A stretch of DNA of 64,000 nt, taken from Tyto alba. Lineage: Eukaryota; Chordata; Aves; Strigiformes; Tytonidae. The notes below the pieces were generated by a model. It was not told the origin of the DNA. It did not search any database and worked only from the letters and a program-made list of their open reading frames with translations. The DNA is taken from assembly GCF_018691265.1 (NCBI RefSeq), contig NW_024881276.1, forward strand, positions 868,001 to 932,000, in the 5' to 3' direction. Positions 11,201-22,086 of the stretch are shown here, piece after piece (position 1 is the first letter of the stretch; the number at the start of each line of letters is the position of its first letter). A program made the position numbers and the translations under genes.

Positions 11201-14200
11201 GTGTGCTGTTCCCACTAATTTCAGGTGGCTGCTAGCCTGAGGGTATCAGTGGGACAAGGAGCAAGCGGGAGCCTATAGCTATGCCCATTCCTGTGTTGCT
11301 TTAGAAGACTCAGTCAGAGTCTTTGAGATAAGAATCTCGTATCGGCAGGTGAGTTGAAAACTACTGGTCTGCCTGGGAGTTGGGCTGGTTTAACTTCAGC
11401 CGTTCTCTCAAATCGGGCTAGTTTAACCAATGCAGATGGCTGCACAAGAAAATTTAGCTCAGTTTAGGCTAACCCAGAAATTGAAAAGTGCTTTATTTCC
11501 TCTTTTTAGAAATATTTTTTTGAGGGAGAATACCTGCAACAAGGAACATCTGCACTGAGACACCAAGGCTGTCCTGTGAGTTGTTTTCATGCAAGTAGCA
11601 TGAGTTGCCCTTCCCAAAGTACCTATTACGGAGAGCAGCCTGGAGCCCCCAGCAGCCAGGCTTACAGTGCAGCCCTTCTCGAAAGCAAACTTCTCCTCTA
11701 TGCTGGACCAGGCTCTGCCTAGGACTCACAGGGCAAGAAGGAGATGGGTTAAATGGCTCCACGCTTGGAACAGGGAGCTGTGGGGCTGTTCCTCTAAGCC
11801 CAGCTGTACCCAGGATGCTTCCAGCACTGTGCAAGAACAGGTAGGGCTGGAATGAAAGCTGGATCTGTCAGCTCAGCCCAGCTTCCAGGCTGGCACAGAT
11901 GAGCAAACGTGCCTGCAGTACACACAGGATCTGAGTTTATACATATTCCAGAAGGGTTCACATACTGACCTGTGAGGAAATCAGACCGATGAGTTATTTT
12001 GGTGCTACTCTGCATGCAAATGAACTCTCCCAAACAGGCAGACACCAAATTCAAATGTGCTTTATAGACAAGGTAAATGAGCAGCCACAAAGGCTTATCT
12101 AAACCTGCTTAATCGTGTTAGTACCAGCTTGTTTTGAACAAAGGTCTACTCTTAGGAGAAAATGAAGAAAAAAGAAAAAATGCATCTCCTACCTCCACCA
12201 GCTCTCAGAGGGATACACGCACCTTCTCACAGGGGATGGCAGCTGCTGGGTTTAGCTTAGCTTTCAGATGAACTGGCGCTTTCCACATAAACATCCAGGA
12301 CATGGCCAGTGGTTAATAAACCATAAGCTGCTCCAGAATCCACAGTGACTCTTTGTGGATCTTGTTAAAAGGCATACTGAGTAAAAACAGTGGAGCAAGG
12401 AAATGTAAATGTTTTTCATGAGTCTAGATTCATACTATCAAAATATCCTAAATCAAGTTTATGAAACCTGAAAGGGAGTTTTGAGCTCTCACAGTCCAAG
12501 ATGTATCTGCTTATCCACTCTCTGAGGAGCGGCTGACACGATGTCTCAGATGGACGGAAAACATTCCATCAGCAACTGCGGCGGGTGTGGTGGCACAGCA
12601 GCCTGCAGGGTAGCACAGAAAACACATTGATTCCTCCTACTTACTGTGTCTTCTGTTAGATCCAGCGCACCAGAAATGGCTGCTGTGACCCGGCAGCAGC
12701 AAGGGTGGGTTAGAAATTAGAAGAAAACTGGTGGAATACCAAGAAACACTGTTTTTTTTGTCGTTGTTTTCCCCCAGGAGATGCTTACTGGTCACTGCTA
12801 ACACTGTCAGAGCACTCGCAGTGGGATTTAGCACAGTACTTTCTCCTGGCTGCACTCGCCAGCATGTCATGCTGCACACATGGGTCTGACCCATGTTTCA
12901 GTGAGAAGACAGTCCACTATCCTCTTGGCTTTAAAGACAGAGCAGGCAGAAGTACATTTCTGACTATTTTAAACATTTCTAACACATCCTGTCACTGTAA
13001 TATTCGGATAGCGAGATCACAGTATTTAAAGTCCCACAGGAAAAAAAATGTCAAGGCCTTTGAAAAATCTCCTGTTTCCTTTTTTCTTTTTTAACCTAGT
13101 CACTGAGTGATTTTCTTTTTTTCTTGACTGCCTATTTTGAGTGTAAAACAACAAGGTACACATTCAGACCGGTATCTTCAGACATACAAGCCACAGAGGA
13201 ACGGACCGGTGACTCTTCTCCCAGCTTGTGCACTGATAGGGTGTGGAATCACGTACAGAAAGTACAGGTTTACGTCAGACAGGTCACATTCATTAACAAA
13301 CACACAAAGCTAACAAGCAGCGTGTTCCCGGTCTACTATAAATTACTCAGACAAATTAAAGCAGCCCTAAAATAAGCAGTATTTCTGGTCACTTGCACTA
13401 TAAAGGAAAACAGTTTCTTGGCATTCACAAGCGGAGAGGTCCAGTCCAAGCCCACAAACGCTGATCTTGGATCTTCTGAGCGCATGTTTAGATAATATAA
13501 TGCCTGCAAAGCACTGGAGACAAGGATACAGAACAGCTTCTATAATTGCTTACTGCTGCTTCAAGAGCCAGGCTAAAAAGGGATCGGAACGGTACTTTTC
13601 TGAGCAAAGGTTTGGAAGGGGGAAACTGTACGACCTTTTACTCTCCGGGACTACGGAGCTTATACGCTGCTAATGCTGAAGAGGGACGGACAGACATCCT
13701 CCCGAGCACGCTGGCAGCACGGCTGCCGTGCCAGAGGGCAGCTGCACCCAGCCTAACAGCACTGGGCTGGCTGCCCTCTGCAAGGGCATCTGGAAAGAGG
13801 AGGGCTGCCCGGCGCACGCCCCGCTTCAGCCACTCCCCACCGGCAACCGGGCTGCCCGCAGCAAGGTGCTCAGCACGGACCCGCCGACCGCAAACTGCCC
13901 GGTGGGCACAGGGCAGGGACTCGATAAGGAAAAGCACAGCAGTGGCTTAAAACAGCTCTCCCCACCTCCACCCCTGCCCCTCGCCCATGCCCAGCAGTGA
14001 CGGGAATAGGAATAGCTATCCTTCATGGACACACGCTCGGAAGCTACCAGTTAGCTGGTAACAGAAACACAGAAAGGCTAAGCTTTGTAACACAGCCTCT
14101 TTTAAATGCTTGAGATGCTGCTACAGAGACACTATTCAAAGACAGATAGGGACAGCTGATACTTTAAGGAGAAGCTTCCAAAAAATCTGTGTTTCTTGTC

Positions 14201-15664
14201 CTATGATAAGCCACATGACCAGGCACGTCATTCTGTAAGGGGGGTGGGGGAAGAGTTTAGCAGTGTGGGAAAGAGAGGGTCAGAACTACATAATCTATTT
14301 GTTTGTTTTCCTGCTTGAACAACAGGGCTGCAGAAAGACACAGAACCGAACAGCTATAAACACAACTGAGAGTTGTTCTGCTGAGTACAATGGTAATATA
14401 AAAATGTAAAAGCATTCCTGTCCAAGGCGTGAACAGGTCGGGGTGCGGGTCCTGTAAGAGAGCTGGGGATGAACTTCTCTGAGGTTGGGCAAAAGGATGA
14501 TCAGCATTTGGTGCACGAAAACTTCGGTCTTCCAAAGTGCTTTATGAGCCCTACCAAGAAGCTCTCTCCAGCTGTGGCAAACGAAGACATACCCCGATAG
14601 GAACTGAACTTCACCCCAAAAAACGGGCATCACCTTGCTGTTCCGTGCTGCCTGGCCGCAGGCCTACTGCTCACACAGCATCTGCCAAGCAGCTTGCGCG
14701 ATCCCACTGCTGACCGTCACCCAGCAGGGCTCCACTTCCAAGAATCGCCAAGAGCCTACCTCTGCTGGTGTGGTGAGGAAGCTAAACTGATGCTGCATGA
14801 ATTAACAGTGTGCTCGGACAGGTTTCTGGCCAGGATTTTAAGGAGGATGGCAAATATTCTGCTGGATGAGTTATGGGATGCTGTTACAGAGAGGCTCTGT
14901 GATACCGCAGCTGCTGAGGACTCGGTACTTGCAGGTGTGCACTTTGCCTACAACTCAGTTGATGCAGGAACCCGGGCTTGGATATTTCCTGCCCTCTCAG
15001 CTATTTTAAGAGAGGGGAGGTAGTCACATGTGGTTTTCTTACAGGCTCTCTTTCTAATACTTGGCTTCTTGGGGCCCAGTCCTGTTTTCATTGGAATGAA
15101 TGAGCTTTCTGTCATTGACCCCAGTTTAGCCCTTGACAATTTATTATGGACCTCACTGCTACTATAGCTAGGTATTTGTGATCTAAAATTTGTTTTTAAA
15201 AATTACTTATCCACATATTTTGGAACATACCTCTGAGGTAGCAAAGTTCCATTATCATCTTATAATACAGAGAACTAAGCCACAGAAGGAGGGTGGGCTG
15301 AAAATGCCAAGTGCGTTAGGTGCCTACAGGGCTGACCTAGGTGTCTGTATGATAACTGATTCCCCCAGTGAAGCAGGGTATGTTGAGCAAGCAATGCCGT
15401 GTGTACCCTGATGTGCTGAGTCGCTTGGCCCATAAACCAAGCTTTGCTTCCCTAGGCAGGCACTATTCTCTCAACCTTTTTCCCTCCTGGGGCCCCGTTC
15501 AGTCCCTGGTAATCTTTAACCTGTTTGAGGAGGAAATGGCACTGCTGCTCATTTCCACACACCAGTTGAAAGGTTCCAGGTCTTACCAGCCTGTACAAAC
15601 CCCAGACCTCGAGCCTTCAGCTGCCTGGTTTGGATCAGCGACTTAACCTGCAGCAAGCAGGCCA
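8207..15664. other. Intron 2 block without recognised genes
   Basis: Contains A-rich and T-rich simple tracts (about 9672-9710 and 10910-10926) and a CpG-enriched patch at about 13640-14000. A 109-codon plus-strand frame at 14694..15023 shows no family resemblance. Nothing else stands out. Confidence 0.5.
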
Positions 15665-16130
15665 GACGTGACTGCAGGGGTACCCCCCCCCCCCCCCCCC
15701 CGCCCCGGTCTCCCTCCTGTAATAATGCCTGCGTTCCTTCGCTGGTTAAAGACAGAAGGGTGACCCCGTGGGGCCCAGGCACAGGTCCAGGCGTCACAGC
15801 CCCCAGGAGCGGGGGAGCCTGTAGGATCGGCCGCTCCCCCCGCAGCCCGACAGCTTCCATCAGCCGCCGCGCCTGCCGCCAGCAAGCCGGCGATCCGGAG
15901 GCGCTCTGAGGGACTCCTCCAGGCAGCGAGGCTCTCGAGAGCCACTCTGGTGACGATCTGTACTCGGACACATCGATTCCTTGCCCTGTGTTTACCCACA
16001 CCCTCCTGCTGCGCGTCAGAAAGGGTCTTGGATCGCCGAAACCCAACCATCTGCTGCGGGTGAGCGGGAGCACTGGTGCCTTCCCGGGTCCTCCTTGGAG
16101 ACGGCGCTGGGACGGGCCCTTAGCCTGTAA
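15665..16130. promoter_or_regulatory. Intragenic CpG-rich islet in intron 2
   Basis: A stretch with dozens of CpGs in under 500 bp, set in ordinary intronic DNA about 1.3 kb beyond the exon 2 donor. It begins with a 19-base C run (15683-15701). It could be an orphan CpG island with alternative-promoter or enhancer activity, or a GC-rich repeat I do not recognise. A 216-codon minus-strand frame (15549..16199) spans it but has no known domain. Confidence 0.4.
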
Positions 16131-17428
16131 CCTGCCCCACAGACACGCAAGCACTCCTCCACCCAGTAGCCTATCTGCAATCCGGAGGTTTCGCCCCACG
16201 TAACGTGCCTGAGGTCAGGCGGGAAGCCTGTGCTGGCAGAGAGCTGGGACACATCAGCTGAGTAACCCCCTGGAGCTCTACCCACTGGCAGAAATTTCCT
16301 CTCAGTGGGAACAGGATGGGACTTTTGAGAAGCAATTCAATTAGCTTCTTTGAAACAATCGGAGTTTTTCAAACATTTGGCCTGTAGCTGATTAAGTTTC
16401 TTGATGTGGCGGTAGCTTCCATGTCACGTCTAAATCCTATGTGGAAATCACTGATGATTAAACAAGTCTTTATCTCATGTTTTTACATCCTATTCGGAGA
16501 AAGGCTCTTTTTACCATAAAGAATTATTTGCAAGACACATTGATTTTTATCCCATCGCCTGGACTGCAACTTCATTAATGCTGCTCTATCTCAATATGAC
16601 TACAGGCTTCTGTAGTTCCCTTTGATGACAGTGGCAAGGGCAGCAGCTCCCATTGTTTGCAAAATCCCGCAAACGAGAAGAGCTACTAGGAAGAAAGATG
16701 TAGCCGAGTTCTAGAAAAGAATTTATTTTTTTCCTGACAAAATACAGGAAACGGGTTAGCTGGCGAGAGGGGAGAGGAGGGCATACAAATAAATACTATT
16801 TCAGTAAGATTATTAAAGCAAGTAGAACTTCAGGTAATTTCCTGTAATTCTGCTGACAGTAACTGATCTGCATTTTGTTTTGTTTTAAAATAGTGCTGTC
16901 GGGGAGAGATAAGCACAGTGAGAGGGCAGTAAAACCATTTTTCAGCACAGGCACCTCCCAAATGCATGCATGCTGTCCCTTTAAAGCTTACAAGCCTCAA
17001 TGCTCCAAGTGCTGGAGGGATATTCTGCAACAGCCAGTTTCAGGCAAAATTCCTAATTGAAACTGATCTGGTTTTCGGGCAGGAAAAGTACTTGTTTATG
17101 TTTAAGTATCTTCTCACTGGGCAGTTCAAATGTGTTTTCAAAAACCAAGCGACAATAGAAGCCATTAAAAAACCCCAACATTTTCCAACCGCACACAATT
17201 GCCCCAAGTAATTCCTATTCAAATTCAGGGAAAAATTATGGTAAAACTTCTGATGCTGTGATGAGGTCAGCTGTTGGCAAGTGCTAGTATTTTAATGACA
17301 ACCATAACAGTAATTCATTAGCACTACTAGAGCAAGCAGATTTAGCTGGTGTGGAGTAGATCAGTGAGCAGTTCACTTACCTGAAAAAAAATTCTTATCT
17401 TAAAGGAAAGTGAGGAACGGTGACTTAC
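16131..17428. other. Intron 2 block next to exon 2
   Basis: AT-leaning, low in repeats, leading to the exon 2 donor. No recognised element. Confidence 0.5.
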
Positions 17429-17633
17429 CAGCTCTAAGAACCTCCTCACCACCTGTCTTTGCTTTAAGTTAGTTTCACCATCCAGGTTAGCGGTTTCGAT
17501 ATGGCACAGTCCGTCGGGATCACTCGAGGAGAGCAGCAGTATGTCAGCAGGTATAATTTCATTACAGCGAAGCTGCACAAAGTCTCCCACTTTCACTTCT
17601 TTCCAGTATCTGCTTATATATTTCTTCTCATTT
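17429..17633 (-). CDS. ATP10A: ATP10A-like phospholipid flippase, coding exon 2 (actuator domain)
   Basis: Second coding exon of the same flippase, 205 bp, encoding the rest of codon 148 (Arg) through residue 216. It reads [19 protein letters not shown], then the [28 protein letters not shown] segment in two parts around residues 171-198, then [12 protein letters not shown] at 199-210. DGET is the P4-ATPase form of the actuator-domain TGES loop that drives dephosphorylation, and it is intact. The acceptor is TCTCCAG|AAATGAG on the minus strand behind a 16-T tract (17643-17658). The donor is CTG|GTAAGT. The two bases left by exon 1 plus 205 make exactly 69 codons, so the junction restores S-R-N-E-K-K, matching the ATP10A family order. 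The exon ends in phase 0. I found no third exon between here and position 1. Confidence 0.93.
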
Positions 17634-18053
17634 CTGGAGATTAAAAAAAAAAAAAAAACAAAAACCAAAGCACGTTTACATGACATATATCAAACAAAAA
17701 AAAAAAAAAGCAGAGCCTGGGGTGCTTCCAGGAAGAGCTGACCTGTAGCAGGAGCACAGTGCCTTCCAAGGCCCTCGGGTACTCCCAGGTTACGCCTGGC
17801 AGAGGCGAGGCAGAGCGCCCGGGGGCCACGTCCCACTGACCCACAACCAGGGCTGAGTTCCTGAGCCGGTCTTTTAAGGCCCAGAGGACAGCATGCTGCT
17901 GTTAGATCTGGCTAAGCAGGAGCTTCACAGGCTTTCCTTTCCCTCCCTCCATGCTCCCAGCCATCCGTCTGGCCTCCTGGAGGAGGGGGGACAGCTCTCT
18001 GTGCTGGCTAAAAAGGAGTCGTTTTCAGGGCACGGGTGGAACTGAGAACAGGT

Positions 18054-18299
18054 TTGGGTGCAGGACACCTGCCTGGCACAGCTCCTGAACTTCCTCCATT
18101 ACCTACCACCCTCTGATGCACCCTCAGAGAGTTCCTTGGGTGCAGGACACCTCCTGGCACAGCTCCTGAACTGCCTCCATCACCTACCACCCTCTGATGA
18201 GCCCTCAGAGCGTTCCTTGGGTGCAGGACACCTCCTGGCACAGCTCCTGGACTTCCTCCATCACCTACCACCCTCTGATGAGCCCTCAGAGAGCTTCCT
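18054..18299. repeat. Minisatellite, three copies of an 81-82 bp unit
   Basis: Units start at 18054, 18136 and 18217 with TTGGGTGCAGGACACCT and run through CTACCACCCTCTGATG to CCCTCAGAG. Copies differ at only a few positions. Copies 2 and 3 have an 81-bp period, a multiple of three, so frames on both strands stay open with a 27-residue repeat. Those frames are a product of the repeat, not genes. Confidence 0.95.
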
Positions 18300-19965
18300 C
18301 TCGTTCCCTCTTTCCAACAGGGAGAAACTTTGTACAGTGCTGTACGTGATATTTGGATGGAGGAGCCAAAAATCCCCAACTGAAAGGAATTTCCACTATT
18401 CATCACTAAACATGGAATTACAAGGACGTGTCACGTGGGAAAATGTGGTCCCAACTGGTTTTCTGGGAAAGGACACTGTCATTTCTTATAAATATTTCTG
18501 CAGCATTTTTGTTCTATCCACAGCGCCGTCTGTTACATACCTGATTTCTGCTTAGTTATGCTGAACCTTTTATTTTGGAGTGTAATCTCTTTGTCAGTTC
18601 AAAAACTTACCCACCCGAAACACTGATGTGTATGTTGTTCATTTAGACATAGCCACTAAACCGCTCTAGTTCTAAAGGTCGTGCTAGTTTGCTATTTTTT
18701 CATTTTTTAACTTTTTCTTGAGAAGAAGGGGAAAAAGGAACAGGTGATTGCTTATTTAATTGTAGCTAAAATTCAAGGGTTTAGTTTCATGACACACACA
18801 GACTCACGTGCTCTCTTGGCATCTGTTTAAATTGCTTTCTTCTGCTGTGTTTTGGAAAGAAACTCATTTCAAAACAGCCACAATATTAACTTGGTAAAAT
18901 ACCTTCTGAAAATGGGAAGCTGCTATTCTGACACTTTTCTAAGCTGTCAGCAGGCCTTTTGCCATGTGAGTTCTGGATGGCTGTCAGCACTGTCACTGTC
19001 ACCAGAGAGGCTCCTGTGACAGCACTTTAACTGGCAGAATGGGTGTCTGACGGGGGGGGTGGCGAGTGGCAGCTATCTTATGTTCCTTAAAGTATATTAT
19101 TTTAAAATACATCACTTTCAGTAGTAACAAGAATAGATTTGTAAGCGAGTGGCAACATGCAAGTCCTGCCAATGTTGTTACTTTGGCATTACTGGTAGCC
19201 GTGCCATGCCTAATCCAGCCTTGTCGTGTCTTCACCGGTGTTACAGGAATTAGTAACTTAATTGGCTTTTTATTCCTGTATTTAGCCTAAATCCCGAACA
19301 ATAATGTGTCAGGTAGCACAACAAGGAAGTATCAGATCAGGTTTTACCTCCCAGAATTTCTTCACTGTCCTTTCCTAACATCCAATTTATAAAGGGAGGA
19401 ATGAAAATTAGGGCTGTGATTTCTATTTCGATAAAGACTGAAAAGGATTAGTAAGAGCCAAGTATAAAACATGATAGTCTAACAAGGGCAGGTAATATAC
19501 GTACTAGATACTGCAATTACCCTTCACACTCCGGCTGAAACCAACATTTAACTTTTCCTGCTAATGAGTATGAACTGCCTTGAAACCCAGCGTGCCGTAA
19601 CACGGCACAAATCACCGCACCGCGGGTCTGGGGGGTTTGTTAGACATGCAACCTGTAACTCCAAATCCCTTCACATGTGCCCATTGCTCTTCATCCTTTT
19701 CAATTTAACTGTGAAACTGGGTGATGTTCAAATGCATGTATAATGAGCAGCAGTATAGAAGCAGTACGATCAGGCTAAAAATAGTAACTAGTCCCATACT
19801 ATGCTATAAGCACCACAGTTTTTTATTTAACTTCTATTGTTTGCAAAGAATTGCTATTTTAGCATTTCCTCATCTCCCGCATGCTTAGCAACTGCCACAA
19901 CTGTATACACTGTGGCAGGAAGGGTGGATGTTGAGCAATACAAGGCCAAATGGCTCTGCTGGGAT
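18300..19965. other. Intron 1 block without recognised features
   Basis: AT-leaning intronic DNA. No mobile element, exon or RNA gene was recognised. Confidence 0.5.
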
Positions 19966-20340
19966 AAAGGAAGTTTTTCAGCCGGGAGAAGAGGAGGCTG
20001 CAGGGAGACCTCATCGCAGCCTTTCAATGTAGAGAAGGACAGAAACTTTTTACCAGGGCCTGCAGTGAAAGGAGAAGGGGTAATGGTTTTAAACTGAAAG
20101 AGGGTAGGTTTTGATGAGGCCCGAGGAAGACATTTTTTATGATGAGGGTAGCGGTACACTGGAACTGGCTGCCCGGAGAGGCTGTGGATGCCCCATCACC
20201 GGCAGCGCTTGAGGTCATGCTGGACAGGGCTCTGAGCATCCCGATGCAGGGAAGGATCTCCCTGCCCATGGCAGGGGGGTCGGACTAGCTCACCGTTAAA
20301 GGTCCCTCCCGACCCAAAACGTTCTGTGATTCAGTGAATC
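19966..20340 (+). mobile_element. CR1 LINE 3' fragment
   Basis: Matches the CR1 3' end: GGGAGAAGAGGAGGCTGCAG, GGAGACCTCATCGCAGCCTTTCAAT, then the GCTGCCCGGAGAGGCTGTGGATGCCCC segment (quoted in pieces of the family's typical wording), AAGGTCCCTCCCGACCC and the tail TTCTGTGATTCAGTGAAT. Heavily 5'-truncated and frame-broken. Antisense to ATP10A. Confidence 0.92.
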
Positions 20341-21420
20341 TGCGAATGCGAGACCTCCTGCCCGTGCACCAGGGCCCCAGGGCAGAGCCCCTTCGTCAGA
20401 CGCACAAGAACAATTTGGCCCAGTATCCCACTTGATCATCTCTCTGCTAACAAGGGCCAGTCGAAGATGGAAAATGACTCTCTGCAGGGAAAATTACTCC
20501 CTAATCCTCTTCAGCCAGGGTCGCTTTATGTCTTCTAGCACAGCTTTGAACTCACTTGTCACACTGCAGCCAGGGAGTGCTCACTGCAAGTACTCGGTGA
20601 AGAGTACGGCATGATACTGTCTTCAGATGGGGCAGTTCAGATACCAGGTACGTTACAAATACATCAGACCTTTAGGAGCCTTCCTTCAACACGCTCAGCC
20701 TACGCTTAACCCGCAGAGCAGCTCACCTCGAGACCACGGTCATACCTCTAGCCAGGGCAAACACACCAAGTGACCCCGCTGATAGAAATTTGCCATTGAC
20801 TTCTGCAGACACAGGACTTGTCACCCAATCACCTACTAAATGTTTATTCTTGCTGTTATGTCGTGCTAGGAAATTCCAGAAGTTACATGGTAGAGAGAGC
20901 TAGGAAAGCCACACATCTCGTAAGAGAAAGGCTGTCTTTAAAATTTAAGCTCTCCTTTGTGTGGCATATGCGAATGCTTAAATTAAATTTTATTTGAAGT
21001 TCAGGGCAGTTTTGCCTCAGTGTGTCCTCACAGACATTATTCTTTCAGACCCTCTTCCGAAGGGGCCCCTTCCACATCTCTGATGATGTACATTGCACTG
21101 GCCTGCTGTGACAGAAAACCTGAATCACACACGGTATATTCACGGGTGGGCATATGTGCACCATGATATGTTTGGTGGTGTTTTCAAATGGCGCAGTGTG
21201 TTTTTCAACTTCAGAGCAAACATAACATTTGAGCAGATGCTTCAGCTGAGCTTTTCACAGTCATGGCCAGGCTTGGAGGACACCGACAGTTTGACACAGA
21301 GGACTGGAATGAACACCAGGTCCCAGGGGCAGCCTCCTTGCACCTGCAGGCATTTAGGTAATGGAGACCCACGCTCTTACAGAACATCCACAAAATGCAG
21401 CACTGTGGGGCTTGCTCCTT
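20341..21420. other. Intron 1 block between two CR1 copies
   Basis: Ordinary intronic DNA. A plus-strand open frame beginning at 21093 is non-CR1 at its start and runs into the next CR1 copy; it is not a gene. Confidence 0.5.
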
Positions 21421-22086
21421 ACACGGTGGATGAAAAGCTGGACACGACCTGGCAATGTGTGCTCAAAGCCCAGAATGCCACCCGTGCCCTGGGCTGCAGC
21501 AAGAGAAGTGTGGCCAGCAGGGCCAGGGAGGGGATTCTGCCCCTCTGCCCCGCTCTCGTGAGACCCCCCTGCAGTGCTGGGGCCAGCTCCGGGGCCCCCA
21601 GTGTAAGAAAGACATGGACCTGATGGAGTGTGTCCAGAGCAGGACCACGAAAACCATTAGAGGGATGGAACACCTCTCCCACGAGAACAGACTGAGAGAG
21701 TTGGGGTTGGTCAGCCTGGAAGAGAGAAGGCTCTGGGGAGACCTTATTGTAGCCTTTCAGTACTTGAAGGGGGCCTGTAAGAAAGATGGGGATAGACTTT
21801 TTAGTAGGGCCTGTAGCAACAGGAAAATTAAATTAAAGGAGGACAGATTCAGACTAGATATAAGGAAGAAATTGTTTATGATGTGGGTGGTGAAACACTG
21901 GCACAGGTTGCCCGGAGAGGTGGTAGATGCCCCCTCCCTGGAAACATCCCAGGTCAGGCTGGACGGGCTCTGAGCAATCTGACCCAGCTGAAGATGCCCC
22001 TGCTCATTGCAGGGGGGTTGGACTAGATGACCTTTAAAGGTCCCTCCCAACCCAAACCATCCTGTGACTCTGTGATTCTATGATAC
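21421..22086 (+). mobile_element. CR1 LINE 3' fragment
   Basis: Starts within the ORF2 C-terminal region (VDEKLDTTWQCVLKAQNA). After a frameshift it continues as the MECVQSRTTKTIRGMEHLSH segment, LRELGLVSLEERRLWGDLIV, RLDIRKKLFMMWVVKHWHRL and PGEVVDAPSLE. It ends in the usual 3' tail (CTGTGACTCTGTGATTCTATGA). Long recognisable frames remain but are broken. Antisense to ATP10A. Confidence 0.95.

Larger units (their letters stand above)
1..17428 (-). other. ATP10A intron 2, partial
   Basis: Begins with the exon 2 donor GTAAGT at 17428 and continues past the left edge. The next family segment (expected to contain ECEKPNNDL-like residues) was looked for on the minus strand and not found, so the whole stretch is read as intron. 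A short diverged exon could have been missed. Four mobile-element copies sit within its first 8.2 kb. Confidence 0.7.

Noticed and set aside
14694..15023. 109-codon plus-strand frame with plausible-looking amino-acid mix
   Set aside because: No family resemblance and no neighbouring exon signals could be supported.
15549..16199. 216-codon minus-strand frame in intron 2
   Set aside because: GC-rich and CpG-rich composition explains the lack of stops; it crosses a C19 homopolymer and resembles no known protein.
1..17428. ATP10A exon 3
   Set aside because: Searched by eye on the minus strand for the conserved ECEKPNNDL-type segment; not found, so not called.
18008..18555. Open frames of 165 (plus) and 132 (minus) codons with a 27-residue repeat
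   Set aside because: They follow the 81-bp minisatellite on both strands at once; no domain and no splice support.
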